DNA from: Phycisphaerae bacterium
GTDB taxonomy: Bacteria; Planctomycetota; Phycisphaerae; Sedimentisphaerales; UBA12454
Reading direction: 5' to 3'
Assembly: GCA_026386845.1 (NCBI GenBank)
Contig: JAPLMW010000063.1
Location: forward strand, 68,315 to 105,790
DNA: 37,476 bases
Each line of letters starts with the position of its first letter. The stretch's first letter is position 1. Made by a program: the position numbers and the translations under genes. The notes under the pieces are model-generated. The model saw nothing but the letters and a program-made list of their open reading frames with translations. It made no database searches and was not told the origin of the DNA. Positions 1 to 7,084 of this stretch are shown in pieces.

Positions 1-137
1 TCGGCAAGCTTATCAAGCAGCTCATCATCAATATCCCTGCCAAGCGTTAAAACCGCCTGAAAAGAAGATTTAATCTTATCGCGCGTCCTGCCGAGATGGT
101 CTCTAATATAATCAAGCGTTTTTGTGAAAATTCCCAT
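1..137 (-). CDS. ftsY: FtsY, signal recognition particle receptor (N-terminal fragment)
   Basis: The first 45 residues of a minus-strand protein that leaves the window at position 1. It starts MGIFTKTLDYIRDHLGRTRD and continues with a DIDDELLDKL segment. This is the helical N domain typical of FtsY, which docks SRP-ribosome complexes at the membrane and hydrolyses GTP with Ffh. The GTPase (NG) domain lies outside the window, so no G motif can be checked. FtsY is preferred over Ffh because of the KTRDKI...LGRDIDDELL pattern, which follows the usual FtsY N-domain wording. The gene is divergent from dnaA, with about 450 bp between them holding two inverted-repeat insertions. Confidence 0.75.
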   Translation of the reverse strand, partial: MGIFTKTLDYIRDHLGRTRDKIKSSFQAVLTLGRDIDDELLDKLA

Positions 138-185
138 AAAATCTTTCCAAAACTGTCATTATATCAGACAAAACATAAAGGTAAA

Positions 186-254
186 CCCCGTTAGAAAGAA
201 TATATCATAACTGAATACCTGACAGCCATTAAAGGCAACCTCTTTCTAACGGGG
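186..254. mobile_element. Inverted-repeat insertion, CCCGTTAG family, copy a
   Basis: The ends are CCCCGTTAGAAAGA and its reverse complement TCTTTCTAACGGGG. The element is flanked by TAAA at 182-185 and TAAA at 255-258, which reads as a 4-bp target duplication. The interior shares AATACCTGACAG with copy e at 36.6 kb. It has no coding capacity, so it would be a MITE-like or REP-like non-autonomous element. Confidence 0.75.
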
Positions 255-428
255 TAAAGACTCAGGCAGGGTAGTTAAAATAAAGAGTTTAAAAAAATTA
301 AAAATGTTTTTGATAATTAGAACGGATATACCGCATTTTTCCTTTGACAAAATCGCCGGGGGGCTGTAGATTTTTGTAGTCGTCAGGGACGATGTATCAA
401 TCCAATCATACTCAACGGCGTGAGTAAA

Positions 429-537
429 TCCCGTTAGAGAACGAAGTTCTCTAATAAATGGAAATGGTGGCATAAGGCCACTGTCTTTGCTATTGATTTA
501 TACGCCGGACTAATGCCCGGGGCTTTCTCTAACGGGA
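429..537. mobile_element. Inverted-repeat insertion, CCCGTTAG family, copy b (long form)
   Basis: The ends are CCCGTTAGAGA and TCTCTAACGGG. TAAA at 425-428 and TAAA at 538-541 flank the element. It is longer than the other copies (about 109 bp) and has a secondary hairpin near its left end (AGAGAACGAAGTTCTCT). It lies about 50 bp upstream of the dnaA start, so it may sit in the 5' untranslated region. Confidence 0.75.
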
Positions 538-588
538 TAAATCTTTTATAGTATATTAACAGGGATGTATTTCCTTTGAGACGGCGCT

Positions 589-1914
589 TTGTATGAACAG
601 ACAGTGAGGAAGAAATTGGCACAGGATGCAAAAGAAATATTTGAAGCGATTGTGGAACGGGTCAAGGTGCTTGACCCCGCAAACAGCCGCAGATGGTTTG
701 ACGACCTTGTTATAAAGAACTTCGGCGGCGGATTGCTCGAAATAAACTGTCCTGATATGGAAAGCGCAGGCTTTCTGCAGGATAATTGCATCGGCAGTTT
801 CACCCATGCTGCTCAGCAGATTACAGGACACCTTGTAAGTATAAAGTTCAGCGCCGATGGAAAGGTCGTAAAAAGTAAACTCTCCGAAATAACAGCGGAG
901 CCTCGTCTTCATCCGGATTATACGTTCGATAATTTTGTCGTAGGACCGTGCAACCGGCTGGCACATGCAAGTTGTATCGCGGTAAGCAATTCGCTCGGCA
1001 CAACATATAACCCCCTGTTCATCTACGGCAGCGCCGGTCTGGGTAAAACTCATCTTCTCCACGCAATCTGCCGGGAAACACGCAACAACCTGCCGAAGGC
1101 TAAAATACAGTTTTTAAGCTGCGAAGAGTTTGTCAACCGCTTTATCAGTGCAATTGAGACCGGTTCACTTGCCGAGTTCAAGAGCCTGTATCGAACGGTC
1201 GATTTGCTCATAATAGACGATGTGCAGTTCCTCAGAGAGCGCGAACAAAGTCAGGAAGAATTCTTCCACACCTTCAACGCGCTTTATGACAACCGCAGGC
1301 AGATTGTGTTAAGCGCCGATGAGGCGCCGGGACAGATACCGTCCCTGCCGGAAAGGCTGACGAGCAGATTCAGATGCGGTCTGGTTACAAGAATCGACGC
1401 CCCGACATACGAAACGAGAGTGGCAATCGTGCAAAAGAAGGCGAGACTTCGCGGAATGAAAATTTCAGATGAGGTCGCCGAATGCATCGCGGGAATGGTC
1501 AAGGCAAATATACGCGAACTGGAAGGAGCGCTGACCACGCTCTATGCTATGACAGGCACGACAGGCGAGGAAATCGGTCTTGATATCGCCAAAAAAGCTT
1601 TAGGCGAAAGAGAAACTACCGGCAAAAATGTCTCCATCACCGATATAATAAAAGTCGTAACCGCATATTATGATGTCCGGCCGGCAGATTTACAAAGCAA
1701 AAAACGCAGCCAGAGCATTACAACACCCAGACAGATTTGTATGTACCTTGCCAGAAAACTGACAAGTCATAGTCTTGAGGAAATCGGCGGACACCTCGGC
1801 GGAAGAGACCATACCACCGTTATGCACGCCTGCGACAAAATCGGGGGGCTGCAGCAAACCGACGATAAAATTCAGTCGCAGCTTGTGGAACTTACAAAAC
1901 GAATCAGCAGATAA
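589..1914 (+). CDS. dnaA: Chromosomal replication initiator protein DnaA
   Basis: DnaA of 441 residues, the usual family length. Domain I occupies about residues 1-85, followed by a short linker and the AAA+ ATPase domain. Walker A is GSAGLGKT at 147-154 and Walker B is LLIIDD ending at 211, with LTSRFRCGLV as an arginine-finger region. The C-terminal DNA-binding helix-turn-helix carries GGHLGGRDHTTVMHA. The family binds DnaA boxes and opens the origin. The start is TTG at 589, because an in-frame stop (TGA, 577-579) lies just upstream; GTG at 604 is the alternative. The ATG at 593 is out of frame. The gene stands apart from dnaN, recF and gyrB, and is convergent with the next gene with 10 bp between them. 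Confidence 0.95.
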   Translation: MYEQTVRKKLAQDAKEIFEAIVERVKVLDPANSRRWFDDLVIKNFGGGLLEINCPDMESAGFLQDNCIGSFTHAAQQITGHLVSIKFSADGKVVKSKLSEITAEPRLHPDYTFDNFVVGPCNRLAHASCIAVSNSLGTTYNPLFIYGSAGLGKTHLLHAICRETRNNLPKAKIQFLSCEEFVNRFISAIETGSLAEFKSLYRTVDLLIIDDVQFLREREQSQEEFFHTFNALYDNRRQIVLSADEAPGQIPSLPERLTSRFRCGLVTRIDAPTYETRVAIVQKKARLRGMKISDEVAECIAGMVKANIRELEGALTTLYAMTGTTGEEIGLDIAKKALGERETTGKNVSITDIIKVVTAYYDVRPADLQSKKRSQSITTPRQICMYLARKLTSHSLEEIGGHLGGRDHTTVMHACDKIGGLQQTDDKIQSQLVELTKRISR

Positions 1915-1924
1915 GCTCGGCTTG

Positions 1925-3526
1925 CTATACAGGACATTCAACCTTCTTTTTCTGTGAGAGCGGCCAGGCGTCACAATTTTCGGCATAGACACTTCTGAAC
2001 GCCTTTGCCACTTCCGGGTCGAATTGAGCGCCGGCAAGGCTGACAATTTCATCGACTGCTTCATCGGCTGATTTGAGATTGTGAATGCACCAGTGCTCCG
2101 AGGTCATAGCATCAAAACAATTTGCGACGGCAAGGATTCTTGAGCCGATTGGAATATTTCTGCCGACAAGACCATTGGGATAACCTGTGCCGTCAAAATT
2201 TTCGTGATGGTGACGGATGATTACTATTTCCTGACTGAATAAACCTATCGGCGCGAGAATTTCAGCGCTTAGAACCGGATGACGCTCAATAATCCTGCGC
2301 TCATCATCGGTCAGCGGCGCCTGTTTGTGAAGAATATCGTTTGGAATTACGATTTTGCCGAGGTCGTGCAGCATTGCCGCCGTCTGAAGCTGCTCCGTCA
2401 GAGCCTGCGATACCGCCATCTGCCTTGCAATTGCGGTCGCATAAGTCTTAACATTTTCGGCGTGGTCGACAAGATAAGCGTCCTTGGCGGCAATCGCCTT
2501 TGCAAACGCCGTTATAGTGCCGAGCGTTTGCGCTTTTATCTGCTGGGCGAGCATTGAAATTTTAGCCTGCAGTTCGCGGAAGTCCTCGTTTTGATGTTTT
2601 TGCAGCTGCTCATCAGGATTAATCTGGTCATACAAAACAGTGCAGTTTCTGCCGCGATACTTGGCGGTATAAAGAGCGTCATCGGCTTTTCTTATAATCT
2701 CATACGAGTCGGCGGCATTAGTTCCGTCAAAAACAGAGATACCCACACTGCACGTAACCGATACGGACTCGCCGGCCGCTTCCCAGCGATATTTGTCAAT
2801 TATCAGACGGAGCTTATCTGCTCTTTGTGCCGCGATTTCTACGGGCATTCCCGGCATAACAACAATAAATTCCTCTCCGCCATAACGGGCGGCCATATCA
2901 AGCGGATAAATATTTTCTTTCAGGATTTTGCCGAACTGCTGCAGGATTTGGTCGCCGATGAGATGGCCGAAGGCATCGTTAATATTCTTGAAATGGTCGA
3001 TATCAAACATCATCACGGCAATTGAACCGCCGCGAAGCTTGGCCTGCAGCATTTCACGCTCAAGAATTTCAAAAAAGTGCCGTCTGTTCGCAAGACCGGT
3101 AAGCTCATCGGTATTCGCAAGCAAAAGCAGCCTTTCCTGAAGCTCAATCATCTGAAGCACTATGCTGATTCGCGCCTGAAGCTCGCCCCTGTTGAAAGGC
3201 TTGGTTACATAATCAATCGCGCCAAGCTTCAAGCCGGAAATTTTGTCCTCGCTTTGGTCTTTGGCGGAAACGAAAATGACAGGAATCGAAGCTGTCCGCA
3301 CATCGGTCTTGAGCCGTCTGCAGGTTTCAAAACCGTCAACTTCCGGCATCATCACATCAAGCAGAATAACATCCGGCTGCTGCTCTAACGCTATTTTTAT
3401 GCCGTCAGCGGCATTTTCAGCGAGAAGCGGAACAAGTCCCATACTGCTAAGGTGAGCCTTTAGAAGGACAAGATTCGCTTGACTGTCGTCAATAACCAGA
3501 ATTTTTCGCTGTTTTTTGGTATTCAT
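1925..3526 (-). CDS. Response regulator with GGDEF and HD-GYP domains
   Basis: A 533-residue cytoplasmic cyclic-di-GMP regulator with three domains. The receiver domain (about 7-122) has phospho-acceptor Asp57 in DVILLDVMMP. The GGDEF domain (about 137-300) has an intact GGEEF at 216-220, so diguanylate cyclase activity is possible. I see no RxxD inhibitory site just before it. The HD-GYP domain (about 335-500) has HD at 387-388 and HHENFDGTGYP at 440-450, the phosphodiesterase signature. A protein with both synthesis and degradation motifs behind one receiver may switch direction on phosphorylation; that is inference. No histidine kinase partner is adjacent. Confidence 0.93.
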   Translation of the reverse strand: MNTKKQRKILVIDDSQANLVLLKAHLSSMGLVPLLAENAADGIKIALEQQPDVILLDVMMPEVDGFETCRRLKTDVRTASIPVIFVSAKDQSEDKISGLKLGAIDYVTKPFNRGELQARISIVLQMIELQERLLLLANTDELTGLANRRHFFEILEREMLQAKLRGGSIAVMMFDIDHFKNINDAFGHLIGDQILQQFGKILKENIYPLDMAARYGGEEFIVVMPGMPVEIAAQRADKLRLIIDKYRWEAAGESVSVTCSVGISVFDGTNAADSYEIIRKADDALYTAKYRGRNCTVLYDQINPDEQLQKHQNEDFRELQAKISMLAQQIKAQTLGTITAFAKAIAAKDAYLVDHAENVKTYATAIARQMAVSQALTEQLQTAAMLHDLGKIVIPNDILHKQAPLTDDERRIIERHPVLSAEILAPIGLFSQEIVIIRHHHENFDGTGYPNGLVGRNIPIGSRILAVANCFDAMTSEHWCIHNLKSADEAVDEIVSLAGAQFDPEVAKAFRSVYAENCDAWPLSQKKKVECPV

Positions 3527-3631
3527 CTGTCAGAAATTATCGACTTGTTTTGCCTGCGTGTTAATCTGAAGACCTTATTTTAGAGCGATAAACAATCTTT
3601 TTTAAGACAAGGACTTATAATAACCGGATTT

Positions 3632-4153
3632 TCAGGCATTGTCATTTTTGACTTGTGCCTCAGTTTTTGCCTTTGCGATTGCTGCGTCCTGAGCTTGTCG
3701 AAGGGCAGCCTGGACTTCTTCTTCTGTATAATGCGAAGGCCAGAGTGTTCGCCAGCCAGCAATATAAGACCCTACCGGCAAAAGCGTAAGCAATCCCGCA
3801 AGCAGCCAGCCGGGCTGTTGAATTGTGCCTATCGCCATCATCCTGTCCTGTTCCGCCTGTCTTATTGACAAATCCAAAAGGCCGATTACCTGCTGATACT
3901 TTTCCTTGTTGAGATTAGCCAGATAATCGAGCCGCAATTGTTCGCCGGTATAGATATCCACTATTTCATTACGCAAATTTCTGGCGGTATGAATGTTACT
4001 GTTAAGCAAATTGATGCCGTTTGGGTCTTTGCCGACATATTTAACCGCCAGAGGCGATATGTCCGCAGGCCAGAAATCATAAATAAACTGACAGCCTGTC
4101 GTGAATACAACCGCAGAGACAATAATAATTGATAAAATTGCTTTCCAATTCAT
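3632..4153 (-). CDS. Small lipoprotein/membrane protein, last gene of the phage-type block
   Basis: A protein of 173 residues. The start at 4153 is chosen because AAAGGA precedes it by six bases and it gives a clean signal peptide, MNWKAILSIIIVSAVVFTTGC, with the lipobox cysteine at residue 21. A second hydrophobic stretch (PGWLLAGLLTLLPVGSYIAGW) lies about two thirds of the way along. The C-terminal part includes LRQAQDA, encoded by a small interspersed repeat (GAGCTTGTCGAAGG type). It shares the strand of the virion block but is cut off from it by the AT-rich pair at 4.25-6.2 kb. No family was recognised; a role in particle release or membrane association is only a guess. Confidence 0.6.
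   Translation of the reverse strand: MNWKAILSIIIVSAVVFTTGCQFIYDFWPADISPLAVKYVGKDPNGINLLNSNIHTARNLRNEIVDIYTGEQLRLDYLANLNKEKYQQVIGLLDLSIRQAEQDRMMAIGTIQQPGWLLAGLLTLLPVGSYIAGWRTLWPSHYTEEEVQAALRQAQDAAIAKAKTEAQVKNDNA
3689..3709. repeat. Small interspersed repeat (CCTGAGCTTGTCGAAGG type)
   Basis: CCTGAGCTTGTCGAAGGGC lies inside the lipoprotein gene at 3632-4153 and encodes LRQAQD there. A related sequence (CCTGAGCCTGTCGAA) is at 29.5 kb inside the thermonuclease gene. These are in-frame insertions of a short palindromic unit. Confidence 0.55.
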
Positions 4154-4252
4154 AAAAAATCCTTTCATCTTAGATTCAAATTTATTTATTCATAACCTAA
4201 AAAGTGTTAAAATACGTACGAACCTTATTATCAAAATTACAAAGGAAAGATT

Positions 4253-5338
4253 TTGGACACAGCAAAGAACTTCAAGCCAGACATAATCCTGCTCTGGGAT
4301 AAAGCCGCTGACAATCTCGAATCGCAGAGAATAATAAATTTATTTAAAGATATTGAAGTAACAATTATTAAAAACCAAAAACTAAACTATTCCAGCTCTC
4401 TGTCTATGTCGGAAGCCTTGCGTAACAGCAAAAAAATTTTAATGATTGGAAAAACATCTTCATTTATAAATCTCTTTAACGGTAATATCGGGAAAAACAT
4501 GCGATGCTTTCCTTATCATAAACTCATTCCCCTTTCAAATGGATGTCCTTATAGTTGCGTCTATTGTTATCTCGCTTACGTTTACAGAAAATACGGCGCT
4601 TTCATAAAAATCAATGTAAACTACGATAAAATGCTCAAGCAGATAAATAATATTGCCTCATCTAATCTGCATAAAGTCTGTTTTAACTTTGGTGAAATGC
4701 TCGACAGTCTTGCTCTTGACCACATTACAAATCTCACCACGCTACTCGTCCCGCTATTTAAAAATTTAAATAATGCATATCTAATGATGCTTACAAAAAG
4801 CTGCAACATAGACAATCTTTTGAAAATAAAACCTAATCCACAGGTTGTCGTTTCCTGGAGTCTTAATCCTCAGACAATTATCGACAAATTTGAAATCGGA
4901 ACTGCCTCACTTGATGAAAGAATCAATGCCGCAAGACAATGTCAAAAATACGGTTACAGAATAAGATTCAGGATAGACCCCGGCATAATTTACGATAACT
5001 GGAAAACAGACTACGAATCTGCTCTGAAACAAACATTAACCAGCACAGAACCGGAAAATATAACGATTGGAATGTTAAGGCTTTTCAAAGGCCATATAAC
5101 CCTTTCAAAAAAAACTTATGACATTAAACCTGACTCGGATATATTTGGGTCATTGAAAGAACCCGCGGAAGATGGGAAACTACGATATAATCTCAAACAA
5201 CGCATAGAATTTTATAAATTTCTGATTGATATAATACTTAGCTGTAATAAAAAAGTCAGCATCGGAATCTGCAGAGAAAACAAGGAAATATATAACAATC
5301 TTAATTTCAAAACACAATTGTGTAATTGCATAGCATAA
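4253..5338 (+). CDS. Radical SAM protein of the spore photoproduct lyase (SPL) family
   Basis: A 361-residue radical SAM enzyme. The motif NGCPYSCVYCYL carries the CxxxCxxC cluster typical of SPL-family proteins (Cys at about 98, 102 and 105). The N-terminal region resembles the SPL lead domain, and an LCNC motif sits near the C-terminus. True SPL repairs the spore photoproduct in DNA; relatives in non-sporeformers have unknown substrates, so repair activity is not assumed. The start is TTG at 4253 behind AAGGAAAG. The gene is clearly more AT-rich than its neighbours and, with the convergent methyltransferase, interrupts the phage-type block, suggesting transferred cargo. It ends 13 bp from the methyltransferase stop. 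Confidence 0.82.
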   Translation: MDTAKNFKPDIILLWDKAADNLESQRIINLFKDIEVTIIKNQKLNYSSSLSMSEALRNSKKILMIGKTSSFINLFNGNIGKNMRCFPYHKLIPLSNGCPYSCVYCYLAYVYRKYGAFIKINVNYDKMLKQINNIASSNLHKVCFNFGEMLDSLALDHITNLTTLLVPLFKNLNNAYLMMLTKSCNIDNLLKIKPNPQVVVSWSLNPQTIIDKFEIGTASLDERINAARQCQKYGYRIRFRIDPGIIYDNWKTDYESALKQTLTSTEPENITIGMLRLFKGHITLSKKTYDIKPDSDIFGSLKEPAEDGKLRYNLKQRIEFYKFLIDIILSCNKKVSIGICRENKEIYNNLNFKTQLCNCIA

Positions 5339-5351
5339 TGGCAAAAGTCTA

Positions 5352-6191
5352 TCAACTTTCGCAAGGTACCAAAGAGCAATAATATTCATAAGAGTATGAA
5401 CTATTAATATTTTGTTCAGAATAAACCAAATGCGTAACGCTTCTTTTTTCTGCATCATTTTCAATCTGGCTTATTAACTCCTCATTATATTTGTCCTGGA
5501 CAATAAGAATTTGTCCGTTTTCAGTGCATATTTTCTTTAAATTCTTTATGCCTGAATTTATATCAACATCTTGTTCATCCAACGGTACAATCACATACGA
5601 AAAGACAATTATATTGAAGGGGTTTAAATTTTTTGCAATCCTTTTAAACTGCATAAGTGTTCTGGGAAATTGTCTATCAAGAAAAAAAGCTCTGTCCAAA
5701 GAAATATCATATAAACTTTTTATTTTCTTAAAATAATCAAATAACATTTCCTTTCCTAAGCCTAAACATATACTTGAAGTATCATTCAATACAAAATTTA
5801 AACGGACTTTTGAATTAATCTTTTGAATTTCGGCTAAAATTTCTGTAATACAACCTACTAAATCAGCAATTGCCAATGAAGCTACTGCCGGACCTGAACC
5901 TATATCCAGAATATTTATATAACCATTATAAATAGCTTCTAAAAACGGTTCCGAGACCATATAATCCAAAAGGCTGTCCTGAACTTGAAAATAATGTCTT
6001 GCAAAGAATTTATCAAGATAGGCACCCATTCCACTTTTTGTGGTAGGATATCGTTCTTCCGTTTCAGTAGTTTCCTTATTAGGGAATCGATAAATAGCAC
6101 CATTAAAAACGGCTTGCATTGGATCACTAAATCTCCAAACGCCATCGGGACAAAGCTTCTCCTTAACAAGTTCTTTTATGTCATCACTCAT
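5352..6191 (-). CDS. Class I SAM-dependent methyltransferase-like protein
   Basis: A 279-residue protein with the glycine-rich SAM-binding motif ILDIGSGPAVASLAIADL at about 95-112, then NFVLNDTSS (motif II-like acidic position) and a NIIVFSYVIVPL strand in the motif IV region. The overall pattern recalls Rsm22-like methyltransferases, but I cannot confirm that family and see no zinc-cysteine cluster. The substrate is unknown. The start is ATG at 6191 after AGAAGA. Base composition is AT-rich like the convergent radical SAM gene, so the two probably arrived together. It starts just 19 bp beyond the stop of the phage-type membrane gene at 6211-6498. Confidence 0.72.
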   Translation of the reverse strand: MSDDIKELVKEKLCPDGVWRFSDPMQAVFNGAIYRFPNKETTETEERYPTTKSGMGAYLDKFFARHYFQVQDSLLDYMVSEPFLEAIYNGYINILDIGSGPAVASLAIADLVGCITEILAEIQKINSKVRLNFVLNDTSSICLGLGKEMLFDYFKKIKSLYDISLDRAFFLDRQFPRTLMQFKRIAKNLNPFNIIVFSYVIVPLDEQDVDINSGIKNLKKICTENGQILIVQDKYNEELISQIENDAEKRSVTHLVYSEQNINSSYSYEYYCSLVPCES

Positions 6192-6210
6192 AATTTATCT
6201 TCTTCTATTT

Positions 6211-6498
6211 TCACATTTTTCCATCTTTGCCTATGTCAGCCTGCGGCAACTGCTTTTCAATCGCACGCAGGCGATACTCATAACAAATGCTGGTCTTGTT
6301 TAATTCCTCTATTCGCTGCTGAAATTGCCGCTGTGTTTCAAGCAGCATCGTTATATCGTGCTGCAATAATGAAAGCTGTTTTTGCAGATTGACCCACGTG
6401 CCGACAATCAACGCCGCAAGAAAGACAATCTGAACCAGCACTGAAAGGTCAATTTGTTTATTAAAATACCACTGTTTGATTTTCTTAGTATCAGTCAT
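6211..6498 (-). CDS. Small membrane protein with coiled coil (phage-type block)
   Basis: A 95-residue protein with one transmembrane segment near the N-terminus (LSVLVQIVFLAALIVGTWV, about 18-36) followed by a predicted coiled coil rich in Q, E, L and R. This architecture is frequent among small membrane proteins encoded at the ends of phage structural operons, including some holin or spanin-like candidates. No specific family was recognised, and the lysis role is conjecture. Confidence 0.55.
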   Translation of the reverse strand: MTDTKKIKQWYFNKQIDLSVLVQIVFLAALIVGTWVNLQKQLSLLQHDITMLLETQRQFQQRIEELNKTSICYEYRLRAIEKQLPQADIGKDGKM

Positions 6499-6617
6499 AA
6501 TTGAGCAATCATATAAAATATTAAAAATAAAATATAAAAAATGAGGAATGGCCTTCGGCCTGAATTTTTAATTTTTTATTTGTATTTTTTCATTTTTATT
6601 TTTGATATTTAATTTTC
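6499..6617. other. AT-rich low-complexity spacer
   Basis: The spacer is almost entirely A/T words (AAATATTAAAAATAAAATAT and T-rich runs) apart from a small GGCC-rich palindrome (GGCCTTCGGCC). Similar A/T word tracts occur at 26.23-26.30 kb. No gene was seen. Confidence 0.5.
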
Positions 6618-6950
6618 TTATACCGGTGCATAAAAACAATAGTATTCGCCGATTTTGAATATTATCACATAACTGCCTACCGGCAGATTTCCCTGCGACA
6701 GAAACGGCTCTGCGATATTTACCGCTTCGACTTGGCTGCCTACAACCACTGGAATTGACCCGGCGCCGTCAACTTCAACAGCCTTTACGTTATAGTGGTT
6801 GTAATCGAATTTGCTGATTACTTTGGCAGCGAAGCCTATGGTTCTTCCGCCGGCTGAAGTTACAAACGCGCTTTCATTCAGGCCGGTGCTTTGGCGCGAA
6901 AGCCGTTCAATAAACTGCTGCTGCTCACTCTGAGCGATATTATCCGACAT
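6618..6950 (-). CDS. Phage-type structural protein, unknown
   Basis: A 110-residue protein beginning MSDNIAQSEQQQFIERLSRQ. The start at 6950 is favoured over an upstream GTG at 6962, with GTGGGGGT as a weak ribosome-binding site. The C-terminal two thirds looks like a small beta domain (VGSQVEAVNIAEPFLSQGNL, then GSYVIIFKIGEYYCFYAPV), as in small phage tail-associated or DUF-type beta-barrel proteins. Its position directly after the hub-like gene supports a virion role. No family is named. Confidence 0.55.
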   Translation of the reverse strand: MSDNIAQSEQQQFIERLSRQSTGLNESAFVTSAGGRTIGFAAKVISKFDYNHYNVKAVEVDGAGSIPVVVGSQVEAVNIAEPFLSQGNLPVGSYVIIFKIGEYYCFYAPV

Positions 6951-7037
6951 CTTTACCCCCACACCAATGTTCTAAGTCTTGAATATTGCCTTTTCCAGGA
7001 TTTCATTTTCATTTCCTTCCATAAATTCTTTCCCCTG

Positions 7038-7076
7038 ACCCCCACTCTTGCTTTCGCCGCAAGAAAGCGTGGGGGT
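7038..7076. repeat. Imperfect hairpin repeat between tail genes
   Basis: ACCCCCAC pairs with GTGGGGGT, with an inner GCTTTC/GAAAGC stem. It sits just after the stop of the hub-like gene (minus strand). It may act as an mRNA hairpin, but it lacks a T-run on the minus strand and looks like another interspersed palindromic repeat. Confidence 0.5.
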
Positions 7077-7084
7077 GTGGGGGT

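Larger units (their letters stand above)
138..588. other. Spacer between ftsY and dnaA
   Basis: No convincing gene lies in this stretch. It holds two members of the CCCGTTAG inverted-repeat family (listed separately) and must contain the dnaA promoter. I saw no DnaA-box cluster (TTATCCACA-like) here, so this is not obviously an origin of replication. Confidence 0.6.

Noticed and set aside
186-537. CRISPR-like repeats
   Set aside because: The repeated units are inverted pairs with unrelated interiors and short flanking duplications, not direct repeats with regular spacers, and no cas gene is present.
138-588. Replication origin next to dnaA
   Set aside because: No cluster of DnaA boxes and no typical AT-rich unwinding array; dnaA position alone is not enough.
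556-1062. A 168-codon frame on the minus strand opposite dnaA
   Set aside because: It lies antisense to the conserved DnaA N-terminal and ATPase region and has no ribosome-binding site or recognisable domain; a shadow of dnaA.
2279-3455. Several plus-strand frames of 70-144 codons inside the REC-GGDEF-HD-GYP gene
   Set aside because: The minus strand encodes intact, motif-rich domains over the whole range; the plus frames are rich in His/Arg/Asn artefacts.
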